From Sideroxydans lithotrophicus ES-1 (lineage in GTDB: Bacteria > Pseudomonadota > Gammaproteobacteria > Burkholderiales > Gallionellaceae), in contig NC_013959.1 of NCBI RefSeq assembly GCF_000025705.1, positions 2,054,001 to 2,118,000 of the forward strand: a DNA stretch of 64,000 bases, given 5' to 3'. The notes under the pieces were generated by a model. That model searched no databases. It worked only from the letters and a program-made list of their open reading frames with translations, and was not told the origin of the DNA. Made by a program: the position numbers and the translations under genes. Below, one piece after another: positions 47,728-56,589 of the stretch (its first letter is position 1; each line of letters begins with the position of its first letter).

Positions 47728-48374
47728 TCAACAGACACAATTCGAAGGGCATGACCCTGGTCGAGATCATGGTCGCGCTGGCGATCGTGTTCATCCTGTT
47801 CGCCGCCGCCGCACCCAATTTCTCCGACTGGATACAGAACACAAAGATACGCTCAGCCACCGAGTCGATGTTGAACGGTTTGGCCATCGCCAAGAACGAG
47901 GCCGTGCACCGCAACACCACAGCGCAATTCGTCACCTGCGCAAGCAATGATTCGTCCTGGGACGTGGTCGTCTCTTCGGCTGCCGCCAATACCAATGTTT
48001 GCAATACCGTCGCGAACGCCGGAGTGGAAAGGGTGCAAAGTCAGATATTGCAAGGCGGATCGACTAACGCTTCGGTCAACGCCGGCCAAGCCACCATCGC
48101 CTTCAACGGTCTGGGACGGCAAGTGAGCTCGACAGATCTGCTTGTTGGGGGCGCCACGCCAAACCCTTCCGTGGCCGTAAATATCGATGTCAGCGCCAAT
48201 CTCAGCGGCGCATCCTGTTACTGCCCGGCGGCGAATGCGGGTTGTGGTTATCCGCCTGCAATCAGCTATTCAACCACCGGCAAGCTGCGCTGCTTGCGTA
48301 TCGTGGTGTCGTCCGGCGGGCAGGTGCGCATGTGCGACCCTGCGCTTACCCCCAATACACCCCAAGGATGCTGA
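47721..48374 (+). CDS. fimT: minor pseudopilin FimT/GspH family
   Basis: 217 aa from a GTG at 47721 that overlaps the pilE stop by 7 bp; the open frame extends further upstream but only through pilE. The prepilin motif is KG followed by [20 protein letters not shown]. The body matches GspH/FimT ([23 protein letters not shown]) and ends with Cys residues. It would form part of the tip or priming complex of the type IV pilus with PilV, PilW, PilX and PilY1. In some bacteria FimT binds DNA for uptake. Confidence 0.88.
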   Translation: MLINRHNSKGMTLVEIMVALAIVFILFAAAAPNFSDWIQNTKIRSATESMLNGLAIAKNEAVHRNTTAQFVTCASNDSSWDVVVSSAAANTNVCNTVANAGVERVQSQILQGGSTNASVNAGQATIAFNGLGRQVSSTDLLVGGATPNPSVAVNIDVSANLSGASCYCPAANAGCGYPPAISYSTTGKLRCLRIVVSSGGQVRMCDPALTPNTPQGC

Positions 48375-48376
48375 TC

Positions 48377-48832
48377 ATGAAGACACAGCACAATCTTCCA
48401 GCTTTCAGACAACGCGGCGTGATGCTGCTGGAAGCGCTGATCGCCATCCTGATCTTCTCGATCGGCATCCTTGCCATCGTCGCCTTGCAGGCCAATTCGA
48501 TCAAGCTGGCCAGCGATTCGAAATACCGTTCCGATGCCAATTTGCTGGCCAACCGGCTGATCGGAGAGATGTGGCTGGCGCACTCCGCCCCGAATTTTGC
48601 CACCGCTTACCAGACCGGCGGTGCTTCGTATACTGCCTGGGCGAATACGGTTGCCGCGACCCTGCCTACTACAGGCGCTTCCGCACCTACAGTCACCATA
48701 GTTCCATTTACCGCTGCAGCTTCCACGCCCAGCAATGCCGTCACCATCAATGTCTTCTGGACCGTGCCGGGTGAAAACACAGGCACTGCAACCGGCCACC
48801 AGTACAGCACCCTCACCCAGATAACCAACTAG
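48377..48832 (+). CDS. pilV: minor pilin PilV
   Basis: 151 aa from the ATG at 48377; AAGGA lies 9 bp upstream. The ATG at 48368 is too close to that site. Prepilin motif RG followed by VMLLEALIAILIFSIGILAIVALQ, typical of PilV with its IFSIGIL helix. The C-terminal region ends with a short beta segment (HQYSTLTQITN). It joins the PilV-PilW-PilX-PilY1 complex at the pilus tip. Confidence 0.9.
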   Translation: MKTQHNLPAFRQRGVMLLEALIAILIFSIGILAIVALQANSIKLASDSKYRSDANLLANRLIGEMWLAHSAPNFATAYQTGGASYTAWANTVAATLPTTGASAPTVTIVPFTAAASTPSNAVTINVFWTVPGENTGTATGHQYSTLTQITN

Positions 48833-48840
48833 GAGCCACT

Positions 48841-49632
48841 GTGTTTTCTGCCCACATTACAGTCCGCAATCACCATCATGCACGGGGCTTCACCCTGGTG
48901 GAGATCATGGTTGCCATGGTCATCGGCATGCTGGGCATCATCATCATGATGCAGATGTTCTCCCTGTTCGAGGGGCAGAAGCGAACGACCAGCGGTGGCG
49001 ACGATGCATTGAACGCCGGCGCCATCGCAATGTATGGCATCCAGCAGAACGTGCAGCAGGCAGGGTATTGTTTTGCTTCGGCGACGTCCGCAGCCGTTGC
49101 TGCGCCCACTCTGTCGTGGAACGGGGCCACCCTGAGCCCGGTGATGATCAACTATGCTCCCCTGGCCATATCCGGCGTCAGGGACACCAATACCGACACC
49201 CTCATGGTCGCTTATGGCAACGATGCCTGCGCACCGGAATCCGCTTCGGGTGTCGCCGCTGCCGGCAACACGATCAACGTCCTGGCCTATGCAGTCAGCG
49301 GAGGCAACCTGAGGCAATGCGACTATGTCACCAGCGATTGCTCCCTCCCTGCCAACTGGATATCGATCGCCGGCGATGTGGTCAGCATGAGGGCAGAATG
49401 CAATGCGGGCCAAAGCGTCCGGCTCGCCCTGGTCACCAGGAACCACCAGCTGGAAAAAATAGCGGTCACTGGTGTCTCTGCACCTGTGCCGGCATGGTCA
49501 GGCACTGGCGCGATCGATTTGACGGGGACTTCGTTTGATCCCGGGTTTACATGGCAAAACTATCGCTACAAGACTTTTGAAAGCCTGATACCGATACGAA
49601 ATTCATTGTGGACAGGAGCACCCGGATGTTAA
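48841..49632 (+). CDS. pilW: minor pilin PilW
   Basis: 263 aa from a GTG at 48841 with AGGAG 4-5 bp before it. Prepilin motif RG followed by [22 protein letters not shown], the standard PilW shape, and the following FSLFEGQKRTTSGGDDA stretch. The large C-terminal beta domain holds several Cys residues. It overlaps the start of pilX by 7 bp. Confidence 0.9.
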   Translation: MFSAHITVRNHHHARGFTLVEIMVAMVIGMLGIIIMMQMFSLFEGQKRTTSGGDDALNAGAIAMYGIQQNVQQAGYCFASATSAAVAAPTLSWNGATLSPVMINYAPLAISGVRDTNTDTLMVAYGNDACAPESASGVAAAGNTINVLAYAVSGGNLRQCDYVTSDCSLPANWISIAGDVVSMRAECNAGQSVRLALVTRNHQLEKIAVTGVSAPVPAWSGTGAIDLTGTSFDPGFTWQNYRYKTFESLIPIRNSLWTGAPGC

Positions 49633-50264
49633 CTCCCACCCTTCAATCACGCGAACTCAACGGTCGCTCCAGGCAAAAAGGCGTGGTGCTGCTGATCACG
49701 CTCATCATGCTGGTAGCCATGACGCTGGCCGCCATCGCCTTGATGCGCTCAGTGGATACGACCAACCTGGTTTCCGGCAACCTGGCGTTCCAGCAATCTT
49801 CATTGAATGCTGCGGATACGGGCACGGAAACGGCGATTGCATACCTTTACAACAACGTCCCGAACTTGCAATGCGACGGCTCGACTCCCACCAACCCATG
49901 TGCAAACGGCTACAAGTCCTACCACCAGCCACTGCTGGAGCCGCCCACAGCCAACACCACCTGGGAAAGCTACTGGACTGCCATGGTAGGCGGCCCCGGC
50001 GTGGTGTCGCTGACCACCCTGCCAACAGGTTACAGCGGGGCATTCGTCATCGAAGCCATGTGTGGCAGCCCGCAACAAGTCAATTGCACCATCGCCACCT
50101 CGACCACCACGACGACGACCCCGCAAGGCCAGGATATAGGAAGTACATCTCGAGATTTCAGCTCGTCCACGCAAACCTCGAATTTGCATTACTACCGGAT
50201 CACCACCAGGGTCGTAGGCCCGCGCAACAGCGTCAGCTACGTCCAGGCCATGATCGCGCTGTAA
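49626..50264 (+). CDS. pilX: minor pilin PilX
   Basis: 212 aa from the ATG at 49626, with AGGAG 8 bp upstream. The N-terminus has RQKGVVLLITLIMLVAMTLA, a PilX-type signal without the usual Glu5 (Leu and Ile instead). This is normal for the GspK/PilX group. FQQSSLNAADTGTETAIAYL follows. A threonine run (TTTTTT) lies in the C-terminal half. It is next to pilY1, 19 bp upstream. Confidence 0.88.
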   Translation: MLTPTLQSRELNGRSRQKGVVLLITLIMLVAMTLAAIALMRSVDTTNLVSGNLAFQQSSLNAADTGTETAIAYLYNNVPNLQCDGSTPTNPCANGYKSYHQPLLEPPTANTTWESYWTAMVGGPGVVSLTTLPTGYSGAFVIEAMCGSPQQVNCTIATSTTTTTTPQGQDIGSTSRDFSSSTQTSNLHYYRITTRVVGPRNSVSYVQAMIAL

Positions 50265-50283
50265 CTTTTCAGAAGGAGTCATC

Positions 50284-53200
50284 ATGAAGACTTTCACCCG
50301 CTCAATCAGATTCGCCGGCACTGCCCTCCTCTTCGGGACCATGCTCAATGCATATAGTGCGACCACGGATCTTGCAACGGCGCCGTTGATCACTTCGCCA
50401 ACCTCATCCGTTCTGCCCAACATATTCCTCATGATGGACGACTCGGGCAGTATGGCCTGGGATTACATGCCTGATAACGCTGGCAATTTCAATGCCGGCA
50501 CCTATGGCGCCGCCAGTCCGCAGTGCAACGGCATGTTTTATGACCATACCATCACCTACACGTCGCCCGTCGATTCGACCGGTGCCTCGTATGCGAACTC
50601 CAGCTTCACTTCGGCCTGGAACGATGGTTATAACACCACCGGGGGTTCGACCGACCTGAGCACCAGTTTCAGGGATCCCGGCGGCGACCCGGTGCAACCG
50701 GCTTTTTATTACAAATATACCGGTACGCAAACCACCGAAAAACTGAAGGATTATTACAACTCAAGCAGCCAGTTTTACCTGGAATGCAACAGCAAGGTAA
50801 CTACCGCCACCATTACCTTCAGTGGTACTTCCAGCACCACTGTTACCAGCGTCACCGTGAACGGGACGACCATCGCGGTAAACTCCACGACCAGCAGCAG
50901 CAGCACCATGGCGAGCAACGTCGCCAGTGCAATCAATGCTTCCGGTACGGGATACACTGCCACCAGCTCAAGCAGCAAAGTGACCATAGCAGGCATATCA
51001 CCTGCAGATGTTGGCACCACGCCAAGCGTCAGTGTCAGCACCGGTACAATGAGTTCCACCACAACAGCATTCTCGACCACAACAGGTTCCGGCGTATTCA
51101 CCAAGGTGCTTGTGACCTCGACTTCCGGTCCCGGGGCGACGGATGAACGCACCAATTTCGCCAACTGGTGGAGCTATTACCACACGCGCATACTGATGAT
51201 GAAGACGGCAACCGGTCAGGCATTCAGTTCGCTGGGCACCACGTTCCGCGTCGGCTTTGCCACCATCAACAACAATACCGGTTCGGATCTCCTGGCTCTA
51301 AACACCTTCGACGCGACACAGAAAGCCGCCTGGTATGCCAAGCTGTATGCCACCAGGGCGAACAACAGTACCCCCCTGCGCCAGGCGCTTGCTGATGTCG
51401 GCCGCATGTACGCGCACAAGTTGCCCTCAACTAACTCGAACAATGCGCTAACCAGCAGCGTGCCGGATCCAGTCCAGTTCTCCTGTCAGCAGAACTTCAC
51501 CATCCTGACAACCGATGGTTTCTGGAACGGCCCTACCCCAACCGATCTGTCCGGCAATGCCATCGGCAACCAGGATTATTTCGAGCCAAGGCCGATGTAC
51601 GACGGCGCTAACTATTCCACCACGACCGTGACACCGTACACGACTGTGCAGACCAGGCAGACCGTCACCACGGGACAAACCACCACATACACCTTCACTT
51701 ATACAGTCACATCGATAGGTTCTGCGTGTACAACGCCAAGCATCACGGTATCCCATACGGTCAGCTCATTGACTGACAACGGCAAAACGATTGCCGTAGG
51801 CATCGCCAGCACCAATCCGAACACTTCGCGCTGCCACCAACTGGCCGCCAATGCCTGGATATGCAGAAGCAGTAGCAATCCTTTTTCCGGGTCATCCGTC
51901 ACTGACTCGACCGGGACGACGTGGAGTCTGGTCAACAGTTTTTCCGGCAACACCGGCTGCGTCAGCGATCGCACTGCATTCGGCAGCGGCTACAGTTCTT
52001 CCGTGGGAGCCTGCCAGAGCAAAGCTGGTGTCGGCGGTTCCACCGTCACCACCATACCGCACTCGATCGTAGAAACCGCAACCGGTTATACGGCAACCTC
52101 GGTTGACCAGTACACCGCCGACCAGCAAACGACCCAAACCACCATCAACGGGGTGGTCGGCCCGACCAGCGCACTGACGCCATCGACGCTGACGTACAAC
52201 TTCACCGGCAACCTGAGTTATACCTCCACGGTTCCCACCTTTACCGTGGGCCCCGATAATGCAGGTACGCCGAACAGCGTATGCACGGCCACTGCCTCGC
52301 TTCCTGTTCCGGATCCGACGTCATGGGCCACGACCACTCCAACCGGCTGGGGAACATGGGACACGCCGCCGTATACAACCTCCATCACCGGGGGAACAGC
52401 TACCACCACCATAGTCAGCACGGTAGGCCCGACTGCGGGTACGCCTGTCGTCTCTTCATCAAACAGTGGGGGCACTTTCAACACACTGGCTGACGTCGCC
52501 GAGTATTACTACATCACCGATCTGCGCACCACCGCGCTGGGCAACAACCTTTCCGGCGCTCCGGGCGCGGTGAACGGCACAGACATCAGCGCCAACAATG
52601 TGCCGTCGAGCGGCCTGGATGCTGCAGCGCATCAGCACATGACCACATTTACTCTTGGTCTCGGTGCACGCGGAAACATGGTATTCGACCCCAGTTACGA
52701 ATCCGAGACTGCCGCCAACGGCGGCGGCGATTTCTGGGATGTCAGGAGCGGCAACACCGCCAACGGATCGACCGTCTGTCCTTGGCAAGCCAGCGGAAGC
52801 TGCAACTGGCCGGTTCCGGCTTCCAACTCCATCAATAACATCGATGACTTGTGGCATGCCGCTGTAGACGGGCGCGGCACCTACTTCAGCGCTGCCAACC
52901 CCTCCGACCTGGCAACCGCCCTTTCCAGAGCCCTGGCAGGCGTATCCGCCCGCACCGGCTCGGCAGCGGCAGCCACGACCAGTAATGCGTTCGTGACTCA
53001 GGGTGACAACTTCCTGTTCCGTTCGACCTTCGTCTCGCAACAATGGACGGGCGAACTGATACGCCAGCAACTGGATGTCACCACCGGCGCAGTCCTTCCT
53101 GCCATCGACTGGTCAGCGCAGGCTCTGCTGGATGCCAATGCCGCGCGCAACATCTATTTCTTCGATGCAAGTGCGACCAACAAACTGTCGTCTTTCACGC

Positions 53201-55140
53201 TGGCTAATCTGACCACAGCTGGTCTGAACAGCAATTTCATCCTGCCGCATATCGCATCGCTCAGCCAACTGTGTGCGGTCGGAGCCACTTGCCTGGCTAG
53301 CTGGACACCCAGCACCTTCTATACGGCAGGCGATGTATATCGGAACGGCACGACCTGGTACCAAGTCAATACGGCATACACATCAGGAGCCACCTTTGGT
53401 GCCCTTGATACCACCAATAGCACCGTGACGTCAGGCATCGAGGGACTCAACCTGGTGGCCTTCCTCAAGGGAGACCGCACCTACGAGGGTGCGTCCACCG
53501 ACACCCTCACTGGCAAATACTATCGCCAGCGCAACCATGTGATGGGTGACATCGTGAGCTCCGAATCCAACTATGTGAAAGCTGCCCTGTCACCGTTCTA
53601 TGGTGACCCCGGTTACAAGACTGGCACCAGCAACTTCGTCACTGCCATGGCGGACAGGCAAGCCATGGTGTATGTCGGCGGCAACGACGGCATGTTGCAT
53701 GCATTCTATGCAGCAACAGACATGATGAGCAGCACGACAGGTCATGTCGTCTCGACCGGGGGCATCAACGTGAATGGCGGCGACGAGGCGTGGGCCTTCA
53801 TTCCCACTGCGGTCATTCCCAACCTCTACAAGCTTGCCGACAAGAATTACCCTCTCCAGCACCAATATTACGTGGACGGTTCGCCAGTCACTGCCGATAT
53901 CTGCATAAGCAATTGCACCAGCAACACTGCTGCCGTCTGGAAAACGATACTGGTAGGTGGACTGAATGGCGGCGGCACAAGCTACTATGCGCTGGACATC
54001 ACCAATCCGGCCCACCCCATCGCATTGTGGCAGTTCACAGATGCCAACATGGGATACACCTATGGCAACCCCAAGGTTGTCAAATTGAAGACCGGGGAAT
54101 GGGTGGTGTTGTTCACCTCGGGTTATAACAATACCGCTGGCGATGGACAAGGTTACCTGTATGTGGTCGATGCCTACACCGGCACACTGGTCACCTCGGT
54201 CAACGGCACGGGCATCATCGGCACCGGCGTTGGCAGCGTGGCAACGCCCAGCGGCCTCGGCAAACTCGATGCTCCGTTGGTCTCTCCCGGTGTCGATGCA
54301 ACTGCCACGGCAGTCTACGCCGGAGACATGCTCGGCAACCTGTGGCGATTCGATATCAACGGCGATCTTGGTGCTGCAGGATATGACGCTCAGCTGTTGG
54401 CCACGCTGCAAGGTCCTTCCCCTGCCGGCAACATACAACCGATCACGACCAAGCCGTTATTGTCCCTGGTCAATAACACTGTTGTGATTTTTGTAGGCAC
54501 AGGTCGCTACCTGGGCTCCACGGACCTGAGCGATACCAGCCAACAGTCCTTCTATGCCATCAAGGACACTTACCCGGCCGGTACGACACCCAGTGTCGCG
54601 ATCTTTGGCAACCCGAGAACGCAGGGCACATTCGTGCAGCAGACGCAAACTTCGACGACCTGCCCTGTAGGAACTGCTGCGACGATCTGTACCTCGGGCC
54701 AAAGCGTGGTCGTCACCAGCAACAATGCCGTAAGTTTCTCCAGCAATGGAGGCTGGTACTTCGACTTCCCGCTGGCGGGAGAGCGAGTGAATGTCGACCC
54801 TGCGATCATCGATCAGACATTGGTCATCAACTCCAACGTACCCAATGCCAGTTCCTGCTCCGTGGGCGGCGACAGCTTCCAGTATCAATTGAATTACCTG
54901 ACTGGCGGTTCAGTCTCCTCGTCACCCACAGGGGTCATCGCGACAAAACTCGGCAACGAGCTGACCACGCGCCCGGTGGTTGCGACACTGCTGGATGGCA
55001 CTAACAAGGCTTACTCACAGGGTTCAGGCGGCGGCACACCTAACGAAAGCTCTGTCTGGAGCAACAAGGGCAATAACAACAATACGACTGCCACAGGAGT
55101 TCCCACCCGTAAATCCTGGCGAGAACTGATCCAGCAGTAA
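50284..55140 (+). CDS. pilY1: type IV pilus tip adhesin PilY1/PilC family
   Basis: 1618 aa, longer than P. aeruginosa PilY1 (about 1160). A signal peptide ends near LNAYSA. A von Willebrand A-like region starts with the MIDAS motif DDSGS at 52-56 and resumes with TTDGFW. It is interrupted by an S/T-rich insert (about 171-270). A second T/S-rich region (about 430-740) follows. The C-terminal beta-propeller (about 1080-1500) has MVYVGGNDGMLHAFYA, ILVGGLNGGGTSYYALDI and VYAGDMLGNLWRFDING. PilY1 sits at the pilus tip, promotes pilus extension, and binds surfaces. It is last in the pil operon, closed by a hairpin. Confidence 0.93.
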   Translation: MKTFTRSIRFAGTALLFGTMLNAYSATTDLATAPLITSPTSSVLPNIFLMMDDSGSMAWDYMPDNAGNFNAGTYGAASPQCNGMFYDHTITYTSPVDSTGASYANSSFTSAWNDGYNTTGGSTDLSTSFRDPGGDPVQPAFYYKYTGTQTTEKLKDYYNSSSQFYLECNSKVTTATITFSGTSSTTVTSVTVNGTTIAVNSTTSSSSTMASNVASAINASGTGYTATSSSSKVTIAGISPADVGTTPSVSVSTGTMSSTTTAFSTTTGSGVFTKVLVTSTSGPGATDERTNFANWWSYYHTRILMMKTATGQAFSSLGTTFRVGFATINNNTGSDLLALNTFDATQKAAWYAKLYATRANNSTPLRQALADVGRMYAHKLPSTNSNNALTSSVPDPVQFSCQQNFTILTTDGFWNGPTPTDLSGNAIGNQDYFEPRPMYDGANYSTTTVTPYTTVQTRQTVTTGQTTTYTFTYTVTSIGSACTTPSITVSHTVSSLTDNGKTIAVGIASTNPNTSRCHQLAANAWICRSSSNPFSGSSVTDSTGTTWSLVNSFSGNTGCVSDRTAFGSGYSSSVGACQSKAGVGGSTVTTIPHSIVETATGYTATSVDQYTADQQTTQTTINGVVGPTSALTPSTLTYNFTGNLSYTSTVPTFTVGPDNAGTPNSVCTATASLPVPDPTSWATTTPTGWGTWDTPPYTTSITGGTATTTIVSTVGPTAGTPVVSSSNSGGTFNTLADVAEYYYITDLRTTALGNNLSGAPGAVNGTDISANNVPSSGLDAAAHQHMTTFTLGLGARGNMVFDPSYESETAANGGGDFWDVRSGNTANGSTVCPWQASGSCNWPVPASNSINNIDDLWHAAVDGRGTYFSAANPSDLATALSRALAGVSARTGSAAAATTSNAFVTQGDNFLFRSTFVSQQWTGELIRQQLDVTTGAVLPAIDWSAQALLDANAARNIYFFDASATNKLSSFTLANLTTAGLNSNFILPHIASLSQLCAVGATCLASWTPSTFYTAGDVYRNGTTWYQVNTAYTSGATFGALDTTNSTVTSGIEGLNLVAFLKGDRTYEGASTDTLTGKYYRQRNHVMGDIVSSESNYVKAALSPFYGDPGYKTGTSNFVTAMADRQAMVYVGGNDGMLHAFYAATDMMSSTTGHVVSTGGINVNGGDEAWAFIPTAVIPNLYKLADKNYPLQHQYYVDGSPVTADICISNCTSNTAAVWKTILVGGLNGGGTSYYALDITNPAHPIALWQFTDANMGYTYGNPKVVKLKTGEWVVLFTSGYNNTAGDGQGYLYVVDAYTGTLVTSVNGTGIIGTGVGSVATPSGLGKLDAPLVSPGVDATATAVYAGDMLGNLWRFDINGDLGAAGYDAQLLATLQGPSPAGNIQPITTKPLLSLVNNTVVIFVGTGRYLGSTDLSDTSQQSFYAIKDTYPAGTTPSVAIFGNPRTQGTFVQQTQTSTTCPVGTAATICTSGQSVVVTSNNAVSFSSNGGWYFDFPLAGERVNVDPAIIDQTLVINSNVPNASSCSVGGDSFQYQLNYLTGGSVSSSPTGVIATKLGNELTTRPVVATLLDGTNKAYSQGSGGGTPNESSVWSNKGNNNNTTATGVPTRKSWRELIQQ

Positions 55141-55163
55141 AGTTTTCAGATGGTTGAAGTATG

Positions 55164-55190
55164 CTGCGGCGCCCTCAGGGCGCCGCAGTT
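55164..55190. terminator. hairpin terminator between pilY1 and ispH
   Basis: A perfect 11-bp GC-rich stem CTGCGGCGCCC/GGGCGCCGCAG (55164-55174 and 55178-55188) with a 3-nt loop. The T tract after it is short, so efficiency is uncertain. Confidence 0.7.
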
Positions 55191-55202
55191 CTTTATGCGA
55201 AA

Positions 55203-56132
55203 CTAAATGTTTGGGTTGAGCGCTTTCGGTAACGGGAATACCACGTTCTCCCGGATACCGTCCATCTCGCGCACGCTGGCCGCACCCAGTTCTTTCAAAC
55301 GCGCGATGACCTCCTGCACCAGCACTTCCGGGGCTGATGCACCCGCTGTGATGCCCACGCGCTGTTTTCCTTGCAACCATTCCGGCTTGAGTTCGCTTGC
55401 GTTATCGACCAGATAGGCCGGGACGTTGAGGTTGCGTGCCACTTCGCGCAGGCGGTTGGAATTGGAACTGTTCGGCGAACCGACCACGATGACGAGGTCG
55501 CATTGGCCGGCCAGCAATTTCACCGAATCCTGGCGGTTCTGCGTGGCATAACATATATCGTCCTTTTTAGGACCGGTGATGAACGGGAAGCGCGTTTTCA
55601 AAGCGGCGATGATGCTGCTGGCATCGTCCACGGACAGGGTGGTCTGCGTCACATAGGAAAGATTCTGCTCATCCTGCACTTGCAGCGTCTGCACGTCGGC
55701 CGGTGTTTCGACCAGATACATGCCACCGTTGCTCTGCCCCATCGTGCCTTCCACCTCTGGATGCCCCTTGTGGCCGATCATCACGATCTCCCTACCCTGC
55801 TGGCGCATGCGCGAGACCTCGATGTGCACCTTGGTCACCAGCGGGCAGGTCGCATCGAACACGGTCAGACCGCGCGCTTCGGCTTCGCGCCGGACCGATT
55901 GCGGCACGCCGTGCGCACTGAAGATCAGGATACTGCCGGAAGGAACATCCTTCAGGTCTTCGATGAAGATCGCGCCCTTGGCGATCAGGCTGTCCACCAC
56001 GAACTTGTTGTGCACCACCTCATGCCGCACATAGATCGGCGCGCCGTGCAGCGCCAATGCACGCTCTACGATCTCGATGGCACGGTCCACGCCGGCGCAG
56101 AAACCGCGGGGATTAGCGAGCAGCAATTCCAT
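55203..56132 (-). CDS. ispH: 4-hydroxy-3-methylbut-2-enyl diphosphate reductase
   Basis: 309 aa. The three conserved cysteines that hold the [4Fe-4S] cluster are in [21 protein letters not shown] and [11 protein letters not shown]. Substrate-binding motifs [16 protein letters not shown], and VGSPNSSNS are present. It makes IPP and DMAPP in the last step of the MEP pathway. It overlaps lspA by 20 bp. The fkpB gene found between lspA and ispH in Pseudomonas is absent here. Confidence 0.97.
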   Translation of the reverse strand: MELLLANPRGFCAGVDRAIEIVERALALHGAPIYVRHEVVHNKFVVDSLIAKGAIFIEDLKDVPSGSILIFSAHGVPQSVRREAEARGLTVFDATCPLVTKVHIEVSRMRQQGREIVMIGHKGHPEVEGTMGQSNGGMYLVETPADVQTLQVQDEQNLSYVTQTTLSVDDASSIIAALKTRFPFITGPKKDDICYATQNRQDSVKLLAGQCDLVIVVGSPNSSNSNRLREVARNLNVPAYLVDNASELKPEWLQGKQRVGITAGASAPEVLVQEVIARLKELGAASVREMDGIRENVVFPLPKALNPNI

Positions 56133-56589
56133 GTGTTTTTCCTTTGAAGCTGTCCCAGATCAGCAAGCCTGCACCGCAGGTGATGGCGGAGTCGGCCAGA
56201 TTGAATGCGGCAAAGTGATAGCCACCCCAATAGAAGTCGAGGAAGTCCACCACATAGCCGTAGGCGATGCGGTCGATCAGGTTGCCCAGCGCACCTCCGA
56301 GTATGAAAGCCAGCGCAAAGCAAAACAGTTTTTGCGCATGATGTTTGCGCAGCAACCAGAATATCCACACCGAAGCGACGATGGCGATGGCGCTGAACAG
56401 CCAGCGCTGCGACCCGCCCGCCTCACTCAGAAAGCTGAACGCCGCGCCCGTGTTGTGTGCCAGCACCAGATTGAAGAACGGCAGCACGGCCATGCTCTCG
56501 CCATAGACGAAATGGCTGCTGACCGCCGCCTTGCTCAACTGGTCGAGCACGATGACCACGATTGAGACCAGCAACCAGCGGCTAAGCAT
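56113..56589 (-). CDS. lspA: lipoprotein signal peptidase
   Basis: 158 aa from the ATG at 56589 ([20 protein letters not shown]), overlapping ileS by 8 bp. Four membrane helices and the aspartyl protease motifs [17 protein letters not shown] and FNLADSAI with both catalytic Asp residues. HNTGAAFSF is also typical. It removes the signal peptide of lipoproteins such as BamD and MlaA in this window. Confidence 0.96.
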   Translation of the reverse strand: MLSRWLLVSIVVIVLDQLSKAAVSSHFVYGESMAVLPFFNLVLAHNTGAAFSFLSEAGGSQRWLFSAIAIVASVWIFWLLRKHHAQKLFCFALAFILGGALGNLIDRIAYGYVVDFLDFYWGGYHFAAFNLADSAITCGAGLLIWDSFKGKTHGIAAR

